Positions 52,373 to 63,775 of a DNA stretch of 64,000 bases are shown piece by piece. Positions within the stretch are counted from its first letter, which is position 1, and each line of letters opens with the position of its first letter. A program made the translations under genes and the position numbers. Origin of the DNA: Burkholderia sp. Bp9142 (GTDB lineage Bacteria; Pseudomonadota; Gammaproteobacteria; Burkholderiales; Burkholderiaceae); assembly GCF_003853415.1 (NCBI RefSeq), contig NZ_QTPP01000013.1:1-64000 (forward strand). The letters are read 5' to 3'. Below the pieces are notes generated by a model. That model was not told the origin of the DNA. It ran no database searches and was given only the letters and a program-made list of their open reading frames with translations.

Positions 52373-53323
52373 TCACGCGATGCTAGTGGTCGCTTCGGTA
52401 CGCGCGCGGTATTCGGTCGGCGTTGTCGACAGGTATTTCCGGAACAGCCTCGCCAGTTGCGCGCCACTGTTGATGCCACAGCGACGCGCGACCTTGTCGA
52501 CAGGCAAACTCGATTCCACCAGCATCTTGCAACTCATGTTCAGGCGCGCGCGCAGCAGATAGTCGGATGGCGTCATGCCGATCTCGCTCTTGAACCTTCT
52601 CAGGAAATTGCGCTCGCTCATGGCCGCAACTTGTGCCGCGTCGTCGATCGAGACAGGCCGGTCGACGTTCGCCTCCAACCAGCGCGCGGATGCCGTGATC
52701 TGCTCGCTCACGCGTGACGCCATGCTCGCCGCAACGGGCAAACCGAACGGTGTAGGCGCCGGTGCCGCCAGAGATCCGGACACACGCCTCGCGAGGACTT
52801 CACCCAAGTCGTCTTCGACAATTCGCAACGCCATGCGAACGGCATCAGGCTCGTCGCTCGGCGACCCGATAGCGTATATGCTTGGAGATTCGTTGGCGGC
52901 ACGAAATTCGCTCGAAAGACCTGCCGCATCCAGAAGATGCCTTCCTTCGGCGATCGGATAAACGCCTTCGCAAAACGGATGCTTGCGGCGCAGCCAATCG
53001 ATCAGCCGCTTGTCCTGACAAGCCAGATGAGCGGCTGCTCCGCCGGCGACGAACACGATGTGCTTGCCGTCCACGCGCCGCCGCGAATCGATCCTTTCCG
53101 TCCAGACGAAAACCAACGAAGAGGTGGCAATGCGGCCGCCAGCGGCGGAGACCAACGCTACGTCGTAGTGCGCCTCGCCGGAAGGACGAGATGCAGTCAG
53201 CGCACTTGCCTTATGAAAAATCTCGATGATCGCCGCGACATCGTGCAGCGCAAATCCATTGGATAGCGCAATGTCAACTCGCGTCGGTGCCCGTGCAGCG
53301 GGCTTCCGCGAGCAGGTCAGCAT
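52373..53323 (-). CDS. AraC-family regulator with DJ-1/PfpI domain (GlxA-like)
   Basis: This 316-aa regulator has an N-terminal DJ-1/PfpI-like domain (about residues 18-185; FALHDVAAIIEIF, IVFVAGGAAAHLACQDKRLIDWL) and a C-terminal double helix-turn-helix (about 220-310; SIDDAAQVAAMSERNFLRRFKSEIGMTPSDYL). GlxA-like proteins sense small metabolites. The start at 53323 gives the usual family length; the frame is open ~110 codons upstream but that part has no domain. No co-transcribed target gene is obvious. Confidence 0.85.
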   Translation of the reverse strand: MLTCSRKPAARAPTRVDIALSNGFALHDVAAIIEIFHKASALTASRPSGEAHYDVALVSAAGGRIATSSLVFVWTERIDSRRRVDGKHIVFVAGGAAAHLACQDKRLIDWLRRKHPFCEGVYPIAEGRHLLDAAGLSSEFRAANESPSIYAIGSPSDEPDAVRMALRIVEDDLGEVLARRVSGSLAAPAPTPFGLPVAASMASRVSEQITASARWLEANVDRPVSIDDAAQVAAMSERNFLRRFKSEIGMTPSDYLLRARLNMSCKMLVESSLPVDKVARRCGINSGAQLARLFRKYLSTTPTEYRARTEATTSIA

Positions 53324-54207
53324 GGCATGCTCTAATTCCACGGTTATTCCCAAGTATGTCGTCGACCGGAAGAGGTCCGCTCCGGGTTCTGCAACTCGAA
53401 CCCGTTGACGCAAGCTATCCGGGCGACCCTCGGCCACGATCGAGTGGCAGAATCGAACAGCCCGTGGCCGCCTGAAACGGGCAAGCATCGATGTACGGAC
53501 GGCCCCGAGAATTCTAGGAGGGGCGGTCGGGGCGACTTGACACTCCGTCTCAAAAATGACGAACTTCACGCGTGTCCGAAAATTTGTGCATAAAGACGTC
53601 CCGATCCATGCATGGCTGACTTCGGCATGAATGCATTGATCATCGGCACGGATACGCACGCTGGATCGAAATCTTGAAAGTCGTGCCGTTCCAGGCGGAA
53701 TGGGCTGTCAGCCAGATACAGTGCGGTCCGCACTTTCAGCCGAGCAGGGCCTGGCCTCGTCGAATTGTCGGAAAAACGAGCGATTCGGCCCGGCTTTGCG
53801 CATGCGGTGGAACCGCAATTCGCAAACGATTGCTGTGCCGATGTGGTTATCTTTGGCTTGTGTCAGGCACGTCGCTCCGACAGTCGAGGGGTGCCAACAC
53901 GTGACCGGAATGCAGTTGACTGCAGCCAACCGCGGCCGGACAACGGATGGCTGCGGTTGACTTGCGGTCATTCCAACAAGCCGAAACTGAAGTGTGATGC
54001 GGCCACCGATAGTCGCCCCGTTCAAGAGCGCGTGGAGTTTCCGGGTACTGAAACGATCGAGTTGGCTGAAAGCCGTCCTCGGTGCGCTACGGCAAAGTAC
54101 GTACTGTATGCTTGACATGCCACACCAGCGCGTTCTGAGCGGGCCATTGGCTCCACAATACAAGGTTCGGCCGCGCGGGACGGATCAACCCCGGATGAAA
54201 ATCAGCA
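53324..54207. other. Intergenic region between two AraC genes
   Basis: About 880 bp of divergent spacer. Open frames on both strands have no RBS or recognisable domain. Base composition is somewhat lower in GC than the flanks. The promoters of both regulators must lie here, but I see no clear operator repeat. Confidence 0.5.
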
Positions 54208-55293
54208 ATGACCGCTGCATTGAACGACGACCCGCTACACACGGCGATACCGCCAGGCCGCTTGTTGTTGCCGCCGGAGCCGCCGACGCTCGCGCCTGGC
54301 ATCGCGCACAGCCATTTCAGCGTTCAAGGCGACGCCCGTCGAAGCTTCCTGGCCTGGCAGGAGCGCATGAGTCCTGTCTACGACATTTGGCCTTCGTCAA
54401 AGCAAGCCGAGGATACGTTCGATGCATCGCTGTCCCGTTACACAATCGACAATCTGAGCATCTTCGACTTTCGCACCGGGCCGAACCTGGCCGTGCGATC
54501 CTTGGGTCGGGTTTCGACCGAGAGCGTTCGCGACATCACGTTCAGCGTATTCCTTGAAGGGCCGCCGGCCGAGTTCCTGGGCGGCAAACCACGGTCCGAC
54601 GTGCCGCACATGCCGCAATTGCCAAGTATCCTCGCGCTGGACATGGATCAGCCGTGCGCAATCCGGAGTTTTCATGGTCGGATACTTCTCCTTTTTGTGC
54701 CGCGCGCTTTGGTGGAAAGGTCATTCCCTGATGCAGCCTCCCTGCATGGCCGCTGGATTCATGCCACCACCCCTCTCACGCGCATACTGATTGAGCATGT
54801 GGTGGCGCTCAGGAGACAAATCGTCGGCCTGGGCAAGAAGGAGGCGCATCAGTCTTTTCTCACCGCTGTCGAGCTGATCGTTGCAGCTTTCAGCCATCAA
54901 GCGGGTCTTGCCGGTAACGCTCGCGCGGCGGTACGCGCTGCCATTTACGGGCAGGTGCGGCGGCATGTAGAGACAAATCTGCATGATCCGAATTTATCCC
55001 CCGACAGCGTGCTGGCATCGCTACATCTCTCACGCGCCAGCGTGTATCGCATCTTCGAGCATGAAGGTGGCCTGGCCGCCTATATCCGCAACCGCAGGCT
55101 GAGAATGGCGGCCGATGAGCTGGTGCGCTTTCCGCATATGGAGGTACAGGACGTAGCCTCGGGGTTGGGTTTCAATGATGCGTCGAGCTTTACGCGCGCA
55201 TTTCGTCGCGCCTTCGACATCGCGCCACGAGAATTGCACGAGTACGCACCGTTGCTCCAGCGCGGAAGTACAAAACGGGCGCGCTTCACATAG
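54208..55293 (+). CDS. AraC-family regulator
   Basis: This 361-aa protein has an N-terminal AraC_binding_2-like (cupin-type) domain at about residues 40-220 and a C-terminal AraC HTH at about 255-350 (LHDPNLSPDSVLASLHLSRASVYRIF, VQDVASGLGFNDASSFTRAFRRAF). Its layout resembles FeaR/OruR-like activators of catabolic genes. No catabolic operon is adjacent. The ATG follows GGATGAAAATCAGCA, a weak RBS. Confidence 0.88.
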   Translation: MTAALNDDPLHTAIPPGRLLLPPEPPTLAPGIAHSHFSVQGDARRSFLAWQERMSPVYDIWPSSKQAEDTFDASLSRYTIDNLSIFDFRTGPNLAVRSLGRVSTESVRDITFSVFLEGPPAEFLGGKPRSDVPHMPQLPSILALDMDQPCAIRSFHGRILLLFVPRALVERSFPDAASLHGRWIHATTPLTRILIEHVVALRRQIVGLGKKEAHQSFLTAVELIVAAFSHQAGLAGNARAAVRAAIYGQVRRHVETNLHDPNLSPDSVLASLHLSRASVYRIFEHEGGLAAYIRNRRLRMAADELVRFPHMEVQDVASGLGFNDASSFTRAFRRAFDIAPRELHEYAPLLQRGSTKRARFT

Positions 55294-55929
55294 GGGCAGT
55301 GATCGAATAAATAGGGTCGGCAGCCTAATCCTTACCAGCGCGGCGGCAGCGCTTGCCGGGTTTCAGACTCCACCGAGATTTTTCGCTTCAGGCGCGACAG
55401 CCAGTGCCCGTGATCGAGGAACAGGGCCGCCGCAATCCGACTGGTGCAGCGCAGACGCTGCTGCGCGTCGCCGTGCAACACCCTGAAGCACTGAAGGATC
55501 TCCAGCCGGCCGGCTGACCTCTGCATCGGGCGTCCCGCTTCCTTACGCAATCGGCATGTTCAGGCGTTCCGCGCGCGAAGCCATGGGCGTCGCAACGACG
55601 CTTCAGGGTATCGAGGTTCTGTTGAGCGCAGGCTGACGTCGTGCACGCCACTAAGCCAGCGTCGCGGCCTGGCTCGCCCCTTCGTGCCATGCCGAATAAA
55701 GCGCATCGAGGCGGGCTGGGCTCGGCGCACCATGCATCGCCTCCCCCCAAAACGCTCGATCGCCCGTGTGCCCGGGGGCATGAACAGGTGACGGAGGTTC
55801 GTGCGATCGAGCGCAGTTGCAGTTCGAGTCCCTCGCCATCGCATTAATGCGGGTTCACTGCAATATCAAGTTCGCGCCGCCACGAACCATACTCATATCC
55901 TCGGGCAGCATCGATACCGGAGGAATGCC
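55294..55929. other. Remnant-rich spacer
   Basis: No intact gene is seen in this stretch. On the minus strand a frame around 55530-55650 reads CAQQNLDTLKRRCDAHGFAR, then GTPEHADCVRK, which looks like part of a small Cys-containing exported protein. A short rpoD-like piece is annotated separately. The mix suggests decayed or shuffled DNA. Confidence 0.5.
55740..55818 (+). pseudogene. Short rpoD-like fragment
   Basis: The plus strand reads [20 protein letters not shown] then AIERS, nearly the same as [20 protein letters not shown] plus AIERS in the nearby RpoD paralogue (minus strand, around 57610-57690). About 60 bp align well at the DNA level, with mostly scattered third-position differences. 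No other sigma-factor part is next to it. It is a decayed partial copy in the opposite orientation. Confidence 0.75.
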
Positions 55930-56094
55930 ATGCCGACCTACCAATACCGTTGCGAGAAGTGCGGCAAAACGTTCGAGAGCGTCGAGCATCTCACTGAACA
56001 TGCATCGGCTCATCCGCCTTGCCCTCATTGCGGAAGCGAACAGGTTCAACACGTACCGATGCCTTTTGTCGCGAAGACGTCAAGAAAGAGCTGA
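55930..56094 (+). CDS. FmdB-type zinc-ribbon protein
   Basis: This 54-aa protein starts [16 protein letters not shown] and has a second CPHCGSEQ motif, giving the four-cysteine zinc ribbon of the FmdB/CxxC regulatory family. The role of such proteins is mostly unknown. The ATG follows CCGGAGGAATGCC, a strong RBS. It lies 229 bp before a cold-shock gene in the same direction. Confidence 0.9.
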   Translation: MPTYQYRCEKCGKTFESVEHLTEHASAHPPCPHCGSEQVQHVPMPFVAKTSRKS

Positions 56095-56323
56095 TCCAGG
56101 CTGTCGACTCAATTTTCCCGTTCGCCAGGCGCTGACGCCGAAATCGCTTACGAGGCAGCGCGTCTGGTTCAACGAAGATTTTGAGGGGTTTGCATCGGCT
56201 ATGCCAGCGTGGCTTACAAAAATCCGGATTGTCAGTGACGGTCCCCTCGTGATACAAGGTAGCCGCTGTCTGGCGCAGGCCAGCCGCATCATTTACAACC
56301 GATTTCCTTGGAGCGTTCAGAGT

Positions 56324-56527
56324 ATGGCAACGGGTACCGTCAAGTGGTTTAACGATACGAAGGGGTTTGGATTCATCACGCCGGATGACGGCGGCGAAGA
56401 CCTGTTTGCGCACTTCTCCGAGGTTCAGGGAAGTGGCTTCAAATCGCTTCAAGAGGGCCAGAAGGTCAGCTTCGAGGTCAAGCAGGGTCCCAAGGGAAAG
56501 CAGGCCGCCAGCATCAAGCCGCTGTAA
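56324..56527 (+). CDS. Cold-shock protein (CspA family)
   Basis: This 67-aa single CSD protein has RNP1 KGFGFITP and RNP2 DLFAHFS, and the start [18 protein letters not shown] is standard. It binds single-stranded nucleic acid. The ATG follows TTGGAGCGTTCAGAGT. The 5' region (56095-56323) holds no other gene and may be a long leader, as in many csp genes. A strong hairpin terminator follows. Confidence 0.95.
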   Translation: MATGTVKWFNDTKGFGFITPDDGGEDLFAHFSEVQGSGFKSLQEGQKVSFEVKQGPKGKQAASIKPL

Positions 56528-56595
56528 GTTTTCCCCGCAGCGAACACGCCCGGTCAGGCAACGATCAGGCTGACGCGTGATCGCTGCAAGTCTGG

Positions 56596-56627
56596 AGCCG
56601 GGCGTCGATGGGATATGACGCCCGGCT
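56596..56627. terminator. Strong hairpin between csp and rpoD paralogue
   Basis: AGCCGGGCGTC and GACGCCCGGCT form an 11-bp perfect stem with a 10-nt loop. It lies between two convergent genes and ends in TTGCC. It probably serves both. Confidence 0.8.
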
Positions 56628-56631
56628 TGCC

Positions 56632-58659
<2,028 letters not shown>

Positions 58660-59039
58660 GACGCCAGAATGGGTTGCCTGCCGGGATGCGAACGGAATCG
58701 TGTACGCACAGATAGTCGAGGGCGGGACGCCTCGCGCGAAATCCGTATGCGCAGCTTGTGGGGGGGCGTGAATGATACCGGAATGTATTGTGCGGCACAA
58801 CACGGGGGCCTTGGATTTCCATACACCATACCCGTGTAGCCCGCTCTGGCTGTGACAAGGGGGGAGCAGTCGCCCCCTGTCCCTGCCAGTGAATGCGTGC
58901 TGTCGACCCATTGCTGCCGCCCGGTTCACACGGACTGCGCGGACCGTTCTCAGCACTTCATCAGCCATTCACCTGAGGGGCGTGTGCTGCTCGTCGGCCA
59001 GATCATTCACCGCACGAGGGACTGCCACTGCGGCCATCA
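58660..59039. other. Spacer between rpoD paralogue and VOC gene
   Basis: No gene is supported; the in-frame extension of rpoD has no domain or RBS. GGGGG and CCCCC around 58859-58878 can pair into a small hairpin. The sigma-factor promoter should lie here. I see no clear heat-shock or sigma-E motif. Confidence 0.5.
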
Positions 59040-59468
59040 TCATTTCTCGTCCCGCATGGATGGCGTAAAGGTAATTCCTACCAGCAATCCTTCCGGCCCG
59101 ATGAAGCGACTGACGGTCTGGCCCCACGGCTCACTCCGATTCCTGACCAGCATTCGATACCCCCGTGATTCAAGTTCCGCTGTAGCCGCTTCGACATTGT
59201 CGACATCAAACTCAATCCAGGCTTGCGGGATGGGTACGTCGCCAGGCCACGAATCCGTGTCGAAGCACGACTGAGCGGCCTGAGAGAGCGGCCACAAGGC
59301 GAAAGTGTTTGCGCCATTCATGCTCTCAGTATGGAGGTAGCCGCCTGTCTCTTCCTTGAAGGGGATACCGAAGGCCCGACTGTAAAGCTCGCGGCTTGCC
59401 TCGGCCTCAATCACAATCGGGCCAAAGCCTGCGATGAACAAGGCAGTGGTTTTTGGGAACTTATCCAT
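59040..59468 (-). CDS. VOC-family (glyoxalase/bleomycin-resistance fold) protein
   Basis: This 142-aa protein has the VOC pattern: ALFIAGFGPIVIEAEASREL, YSRAFGIPFKEETGGYLHT, WIEFDVDNVEAATAELESRG and a C-terminal FIGPEGLLVGITFTPS. Substrates of this fold vary widely. The ATG follows AAAGGAAAAGCC. An upstream extension of the frame lacks an RBS. It is isolated from its neighbours. Confidence 0.88.
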   Translation of the reverse strand: MDKFPKTTALFIAGFGPIVIEAEASRELYSRAFGIPFKEETGGYLHTESMNGANTFALWPLSQAAQSCFDTDSWPGDVPIPQAWIEFDVDNVEAATAELESRGYRMLVRNRSEPWGQTVSRFIGPEGLLVGITFTPSMRDEK

Positions 59469-59797
59469 GGCTTTTCCTTTGCCTCGAACGAGCGGCGCCG
59501 TGAGGTGCGAACATGTCCGCCCGCGCCCATCGGGTTGAAGTGGCTGCCAGCATTCAGGTAGCGCGGGGCATGGATGAGTGTAGGCTTGGCCGGCAGACAT
59601 CTCCACCCGGCAGTGAACGGCGATCTGGCGGGTTCGATAGCGCTCGCGGCATCTCGACTGCGTGCGTCACGTCACGGGCGTACTGCTGACGCTCGATTGT
59701 TCCTTTGTGACTTCGGTCGGACGACCGTTCCTGGCCCAACTCGGCCGGCTACCACCCAGCAACGCGCGACCGGCGCAGATCGACCCGTGTGAGACGC
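59469..59797. other. Spacer with no supported gene
   Basis: About 330 bp between the VOC gene and the psuG fragment. Short frames on both strands show no RBS or family. It may contain decayed psuG or neighbour DNA, but no clear match is visible. Confidence 0.45.
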
Positions 59798-60193
59798 TCA
59801 GTCAGGATTTTCGAATGTCCGGTCGCGCGCCGACATGAGACGATTGCCGATTAAGCTTCGAGCTTGCCACCGACCGTCGCCGAGCGCGAGCGATTTAGAG
59901 CCTTCGCGGCGGCTCACCTTGTGTACCTGGTCCGAGCGGCCGAGCAGTTCGAGTTCGTCGGCTGTCAGGCCGATGTGGATGCGCCCGCCGATCAGCGCGA
60001 TAGTCGCGGGATCCACTCCCAAATCGCGGATCAAGGCCTCCACTTCGCGCGCAGTGTTGACGTTCTCCGGGTAGGGCATGCCGTGGGCAATGATGGTCGA
60101 CGATTCCAGCGCCACGAATGGGCGGCCGGCGGCCCGTGCGGCGGCCACAGGCACGCTGAAGTTCAACCAGGATTGGGCGAGGTCGGCAGCCAT
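59798..60193 (-). pseudogene. psuG: Truncated pseudouridine-5'-phosphate glycosidase
   Basis: The first ~95 codons match the N-terminus of PsuG: FVALESSTIIAHGMPYPENV, then GVDPATIALIGGRIHIGLTA and VHKVSRR. The normal continuation (a glycine-rich block of a ~310-aa enzyme) is missing; instead 35 unrelated codons lead to a stop. The start follows AAAGGATCCAA. The lost part includes catalytic residues, so the protein should be inactive. Confidence 0.85.
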
Positions 60194-60229
60194 TTGGATC
60201 CTTTCAACGCTGCGATTCGATTCGAATGG

Positions 60230-61495
60230 TCACCAGACAACTCGAGTGTTTGGCAGGGCCGCCTTGAGCGCATCGACGTTCTTGGCCCTGGTGCCGTAGA
60301 GAACCAGCTCTCGGAGTCCTGTCAGGCCCTTCAGTACTTCGATGTCCTGGACCGGCGTGTTTGCGAGATAGAGCTCTTGCAGACCGGTCAAGCCCTTCAG
60401 CGCATCGATGTTTTGAACGTTGGTGCGAAAGAGATTCAGCGTTCGAAGGCCCGTCAGGTCTTTCAGCGCACCGATGTTCTCGACCCTGGTGTCGGCGAGA
60501 TTGAGCCTTCGCAGGTCCGTCAGGCCCTTCAGCGCATCGATGTTCCTGACTTGCGTACGCGCAAGCACGAGTGTTTCCAACTGGCGCAATCCCTTCATCG
60601 CATCGATGTTCTCGACGTTGGAGCCGTCGAGCACGAGCGTTTTCAGGGTGGGCATTCCCGTTAGCAAATCGAGGTTCCGAACTGGAGTATTGGCGAGATA
60701 GAGCGCCTGCAGATCGTCCAGCTTCTTCAACGCATCGAGGCGCTCGACTTGCGTCTCGTTGAGATCGAGCGTTTTCAACGCGGTCAGCTGGCTGAGCGGC
60801 TTGATGTTCCGGACATTCCTCGCGCCACCCAGCTTGAGTGTTTCCAGGTGAGGCAATTTCTCCAACGCGTCGAGGTCCCGAACCTGCGTGTCCCGGAGAT
60901 CGAGTTCCCGCAGGTCAGTCAAGCCCTTCAGCGCATCGAGGTTCGAGACCCGGGTCTCCCACAGATTGAGCGATTGCAGGCCGGTCAGTCCTCGAAGCGC
61001 ATCGATGTTCTGGACCTGGGTGCGGTGGACCACGAGTCGTTTCAGGGAACGCATGCCCTTGAGCGCGTCGATGCGCCAGACCGGAGTCCCCGTGAGGTCG
61101 AGCGATTGAAGACCGCCCAGTCCGTCAAGCGAGTCGACGTTATCGACTTCGGTGTCTGCCAGATTCAACTCGAGTCTGAGGCGGAGCTTGATTAGATGCG
61201 GGAGCGCCGCGTCGAGCTGCGAGGTCGTCAATGCCGGCTTTGCCCGCAATGCCAGGCATCCCGACTCGGGTGTCGTAGCGGAATCGCTGCTGTCATTGCA
61301 GGCGCCCGCGTAAAATCCCAGATCGATCAGCGCCCGTTCATCCAGTTTTTCCCGAAAAGGGCTCAACACCACCAACAGGCTCACAAGCAAAAGGCCGATG
61401 CCGCCGGCAATGGCCCATGGCCTGGCACGGCGCCAGACCGATGTGCGCAAGCCTGCAGAAGTGGGCTTTGTGCTTGAGGGTGGTGTTTCGGACAC
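60230..61495 (-). CDS. Leucine-rich-repeat membrane protein (22-residue, internalin-like repeats)
   Basis: This 421-aa protein has one TM helix (IAGGIGLLLVSLLVVL) near residue 30 and then about 13-14 repeats of 22 residues, consensus L.sLdL..T.V.niDALkgLt. The repeat length is that of internalin-type or bacterial SDS22-like LRRs. It is probably anchored in the inner membrane with the LRR in the periplasm. A GTG start at 61495 is chosen; TTG at 61609 would add 38 residues. Codon pattern is uniform across repeats, so they may have expanded recently. Partner proteins are unknown. Confidence 0.85.
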   Translation of the reverse strand: MSETPPSSTKPTSAGLRTSVWRRARPWAIAGGIGLLLVSLLVVLSPFREKLDERALIDLGFYAGACNDSSDSATTPESGCLALRAKPALTTSQLDAALPHLIKLRLRLELNLADTEVDNVDSLDGLGGLQSLDLTGTPVWRIDALKGMRSLKRLVVHRTQVQNIDALRGLTGLQSLNLWETRVSNLDALKGLTDLRELDLRDTQVRDLDALEKLPHLETLKLGGARNVRNIKPLSQLTALKTLDLNETQVERLDALKKLDDLQALYLANTPVRNLDLLTGMPTLKTLVLDGSNVENIDAMKGLRQLETLVLARTQVRNIDALKGLTDLRRLNLADTRVENIGALKDLTGLRTLNLFRTNVQNIDALKGLTGLQELYLANTPVQDIEVLKGLTGLRELVLYGTRAKNVDALKAALPNTRVVW

Positions 61496-61649
61496 GGCGG
61501 GCTCTGTTCGTCCAAGGTCGCTTCCTTTATACACGAAGCAAGGGAACAAAACGGCGCACCGGAACGTTCTCCGAGATGGATGGGTCGTACTTTCAGACGC
61601 GCTTTTCAAAACGCTTTCGACCCCAAACTTTTACCCCATCAATCAACTG

Positions 61650-62252
61650 ATGACGACACGCATCGAATCGCCACCTATCGCGCTCGACGGCGCGCAGGCG
61701 CCGTCGCAGTACACACGCACGGCGATGGTCCTTCACTGGACCATCGCCGTTTTGATGATCGGTAACGCGGCCCTTGGCTTGAGCGCGGACTCACTGTCCG
61801 ATGGCTGGGTGCGTCCGGTAATCGACACGCACAAGTCGATCGGCATCACCGTGCTCGGCCTTGCGCTCATGCGCATCCTGTGGCGCGTTTCACACCGGCC
61901 GCCGCCGCTGCCGCGCGAGTTCCCGTCGTGGGAGCGCGTGGCCGCACACGTCGCGCACTTCCTGCTATACCTGTTGATGATCGCGCTGCCGCTCTCGGGA
62001 TGGGCGCACGACTCCGCATGGAAGGATGCGCTCACGCATCCGATGCGGCTTTTCAACCTGTTCCCGTGGCCGCGCATCGGCTTCGTGATGAACCTCGTTC
62101 CGTCCGTCAAGGAACCGCTGCACACGGGCCTCGGCACATTGCATACGTGGCTCGGTTATGCGCTGTATGCGTTGCTCGCGATGCACATCGGCGGCGCGCT
62201 CAAGCATCAATGGCTCGATCGTCAGTCGGTCTTCAAACGGATGGCGCCGTGA
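61650..62252 (+). CDS. Cytochrome b561
   Basis: This 200-aa membrane protein has four TM helices and conserved His residues: one in TAMVLHWTIAVLM, one in DTHKSIGITVLG, and two in the last helix area (GTLHTWLGYALYALLAMHIGGALKHQW). It is a di-haem b-type quinol-linked electron carrier of the CybB type. The start is the ATG at 61650 with no strong RBS; the frame is open upstream. It overlaps the next gene by one base (TGATG), so the two are coupled. Confidence 0.93.
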   Translation: MTTRIESPPIALDGAQAPSQYTRTAMVLHWTIAVLMIGNAALGLSADSLSDGWVRPVIDTHKSIGITVLGLALMRILWRVSHRPPPLPREFPSWERVAAHVAHFLLYLLMIALPLSGWAHDSAWKDALTHPMRLFNLFPWPRIGFVMNLVPSVKEPLHTGLGTLHTWLGYALYALLAMHIGGALKHQWLDRQSVFKRMAP

Positions 62253-63775
62253 TGGACGCCGATATCGTCATTGACGCCGTGCGCCCGGCTGCACGATCGA
62301 CCGGTTCGGCAGACGCGCGGAAGAAGTTGCTGGATGAAGCGTTGGCGCGCGTGTCTCCGCGTATCGTGCCGCGCCCGGCGACGTGGACCAGCAGGCTGAT
62401 TCACGGCGGCGTCACGGTGCTGTGGCTGCTGCTGTTCGCGCGAGCGTTCTTTCTCCACGGCGTCGTCGCATGGTCGAGCGGCATCATCTATGTCTTCTAC
62501 GACACGCTGCTGCTGTTTTTCGTTACGGCAAAAACGCTGCCGCTCGCACGGCGAATCGTATCGACGCGCGCGGCGCAGCATGAGCGACCGTTGCCGGAGA
62601 TGGGTGTCATCGTCGCGGCGCATGACGAGGCGGCCGTGCTGCCGGTGACGCTCGCCGCGCTGCTCGAACAGGTCGACGGTCCGGCGCAGATCGTGATCGC
62701 CGACGACGGCTCCACCGACGGCACCGCCGAGCTGCTCACCCGCCGATTCGGCCTGACGGCGCCTGCACTCGGCGAGTTGAGCGCGCCGAGCGCTCGTCAC
62801 CCGAACCTCTACTGGCTGCGCGTGCCGCACGGCGGCAAGGCGCGCGCGCTGAACGCGGCGATAGCGGCGACGACGACCGAGACCGTGATGACCGTTGACG
62901 CCGACACGCTGCTCGCGCCCGACGCCACCCGCGCAATGCGCGTGGCCTTCGCCGGAAGACCGACGCTCGTGGCGGCCACGGGCATTCTGGTGCCGGTATG
63001 CAGCAAGTCCGTGGGCGGCCGCATGTTCCAGTGGTTCCAGACGTATGAATACATGCGCAACTTCATCGCGCGCTTTGCGTGGATGCGAGCGGACAGCCTG
63101 CTGCTCGTGTCGGGCGCGTTCGCATCGTTCCGGCGGGACGCTCTCGTCGCGGTCGGCGGCTTCGATCCGCAATGCCTCGTTGAAGACTACGAGCTGATCC
63201 ACCGGCTGCGCCGCTATTCGGCAGACCGACGGCTCGACTGGGACGTGCGCGTGGTCGGCGACGCGCACGCGCGCACCGACGCGCCGGGCACGCTCGCCAG
63301 TTTTTTGCGGCAACGCCGCCGCTGGTTCGCGGGTTTCCTCGAGACCCAATCCTGGAATAGCGACATGACGGGCAACCGGCGGTACGGAACGCTCGGCACG
63401 CTGATGTTGCCCGTGAAGGCGTTCGATACGATGCAGCCAGTCTACGGACTGACCGCCTTCGGCCTGCTGGTCGCGTTTCTGCTCGGCCGCCACGACGCGA
63501 TCGTCGTGTCGATCTTCAGCGTCATTTTTCTGAAGACGGTAGTCGATCTGGCGTTCTACGTGTGGAGCATCCACCTTTACCGGCGCTGGACCGGCCTGCG
63601 CGCCGGATCGAGCCTTTGGATGGCCGTGGCGGCGGCCATCGCGGAGCCGTTCACGTTCCAGTTGCTACGCCACGTCGGCGCGGTGCTCGGCTGGCTGCAC
63701 TTCCTGCGCGGCGGCAAGTCGTGGGGCAAGAAGCACCGCTCCGGCCTCATCGCGTCGGCCGGCGAACGGTACTAA
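62252..63775 (+). CDS. Family 2 glycosyltransferase, processive membrane type
   Basis: This 507-aa enzyme has N-terminal TM helices (about residues 50-95), a GT-A domain and C-terminal TM helices (about 390-470). Motifs are VIVAAHDEAAVLP, IADDGSTDGTAEL, DAD in TVDADTLL, ED in LVEDYELIH and QRRRW. These are the D, DxD, TED-like and QxxRW motifs of cellulose synthase, PgaC and hyaluronan synthase. It likely makes a polysaccharide from a UDP-sugar. Coupling to cytochrome b561 is odd and unexplained. Confidence 0.92.
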   Translation: MDADIVIDAVRPAARSTGSADARKKLLDEALARVSPRIVPRPATWTSRLIHGGVTVLWLLLFARAFFLHGVVAWSSGIIYVFYDTLLLFFVTAKTLPLARRIVSTRAAQHERPLPEMGVIVAAHDEAAVLPVTLAALLEQVDGPAQIVIADDGSTDGTAELLTRRFGLTAPALGELSAPSARHPNLYWLRVPHGGKARALNAAIAATTTETVMTVDADTLLAPDATRAMRVAFAGRPTLVAATGILVPVCSKSVGGRMFQWFQTYEYMRNFIARFAWMRADSLLLVSGAFASFRRDALVAVGGFDPQCLVEDYELIHRLRRYSADRRLDWDVRVVGDAHARTDAPGTLASFLRQRRRWFAGFLETQSWNSDMTGNRRYGTLGTLMLPVKAFDTMQPVYGLTAFGLLVAFLLGRHDAIVVSIFSVIFLKTVVDLAFYVWSIHLYRRWTGLRAGSSLWMAVAAAIAEPFTFQLLRHVGAVLGWLHFLRGGKSWGKKHRSGLIASAGERY

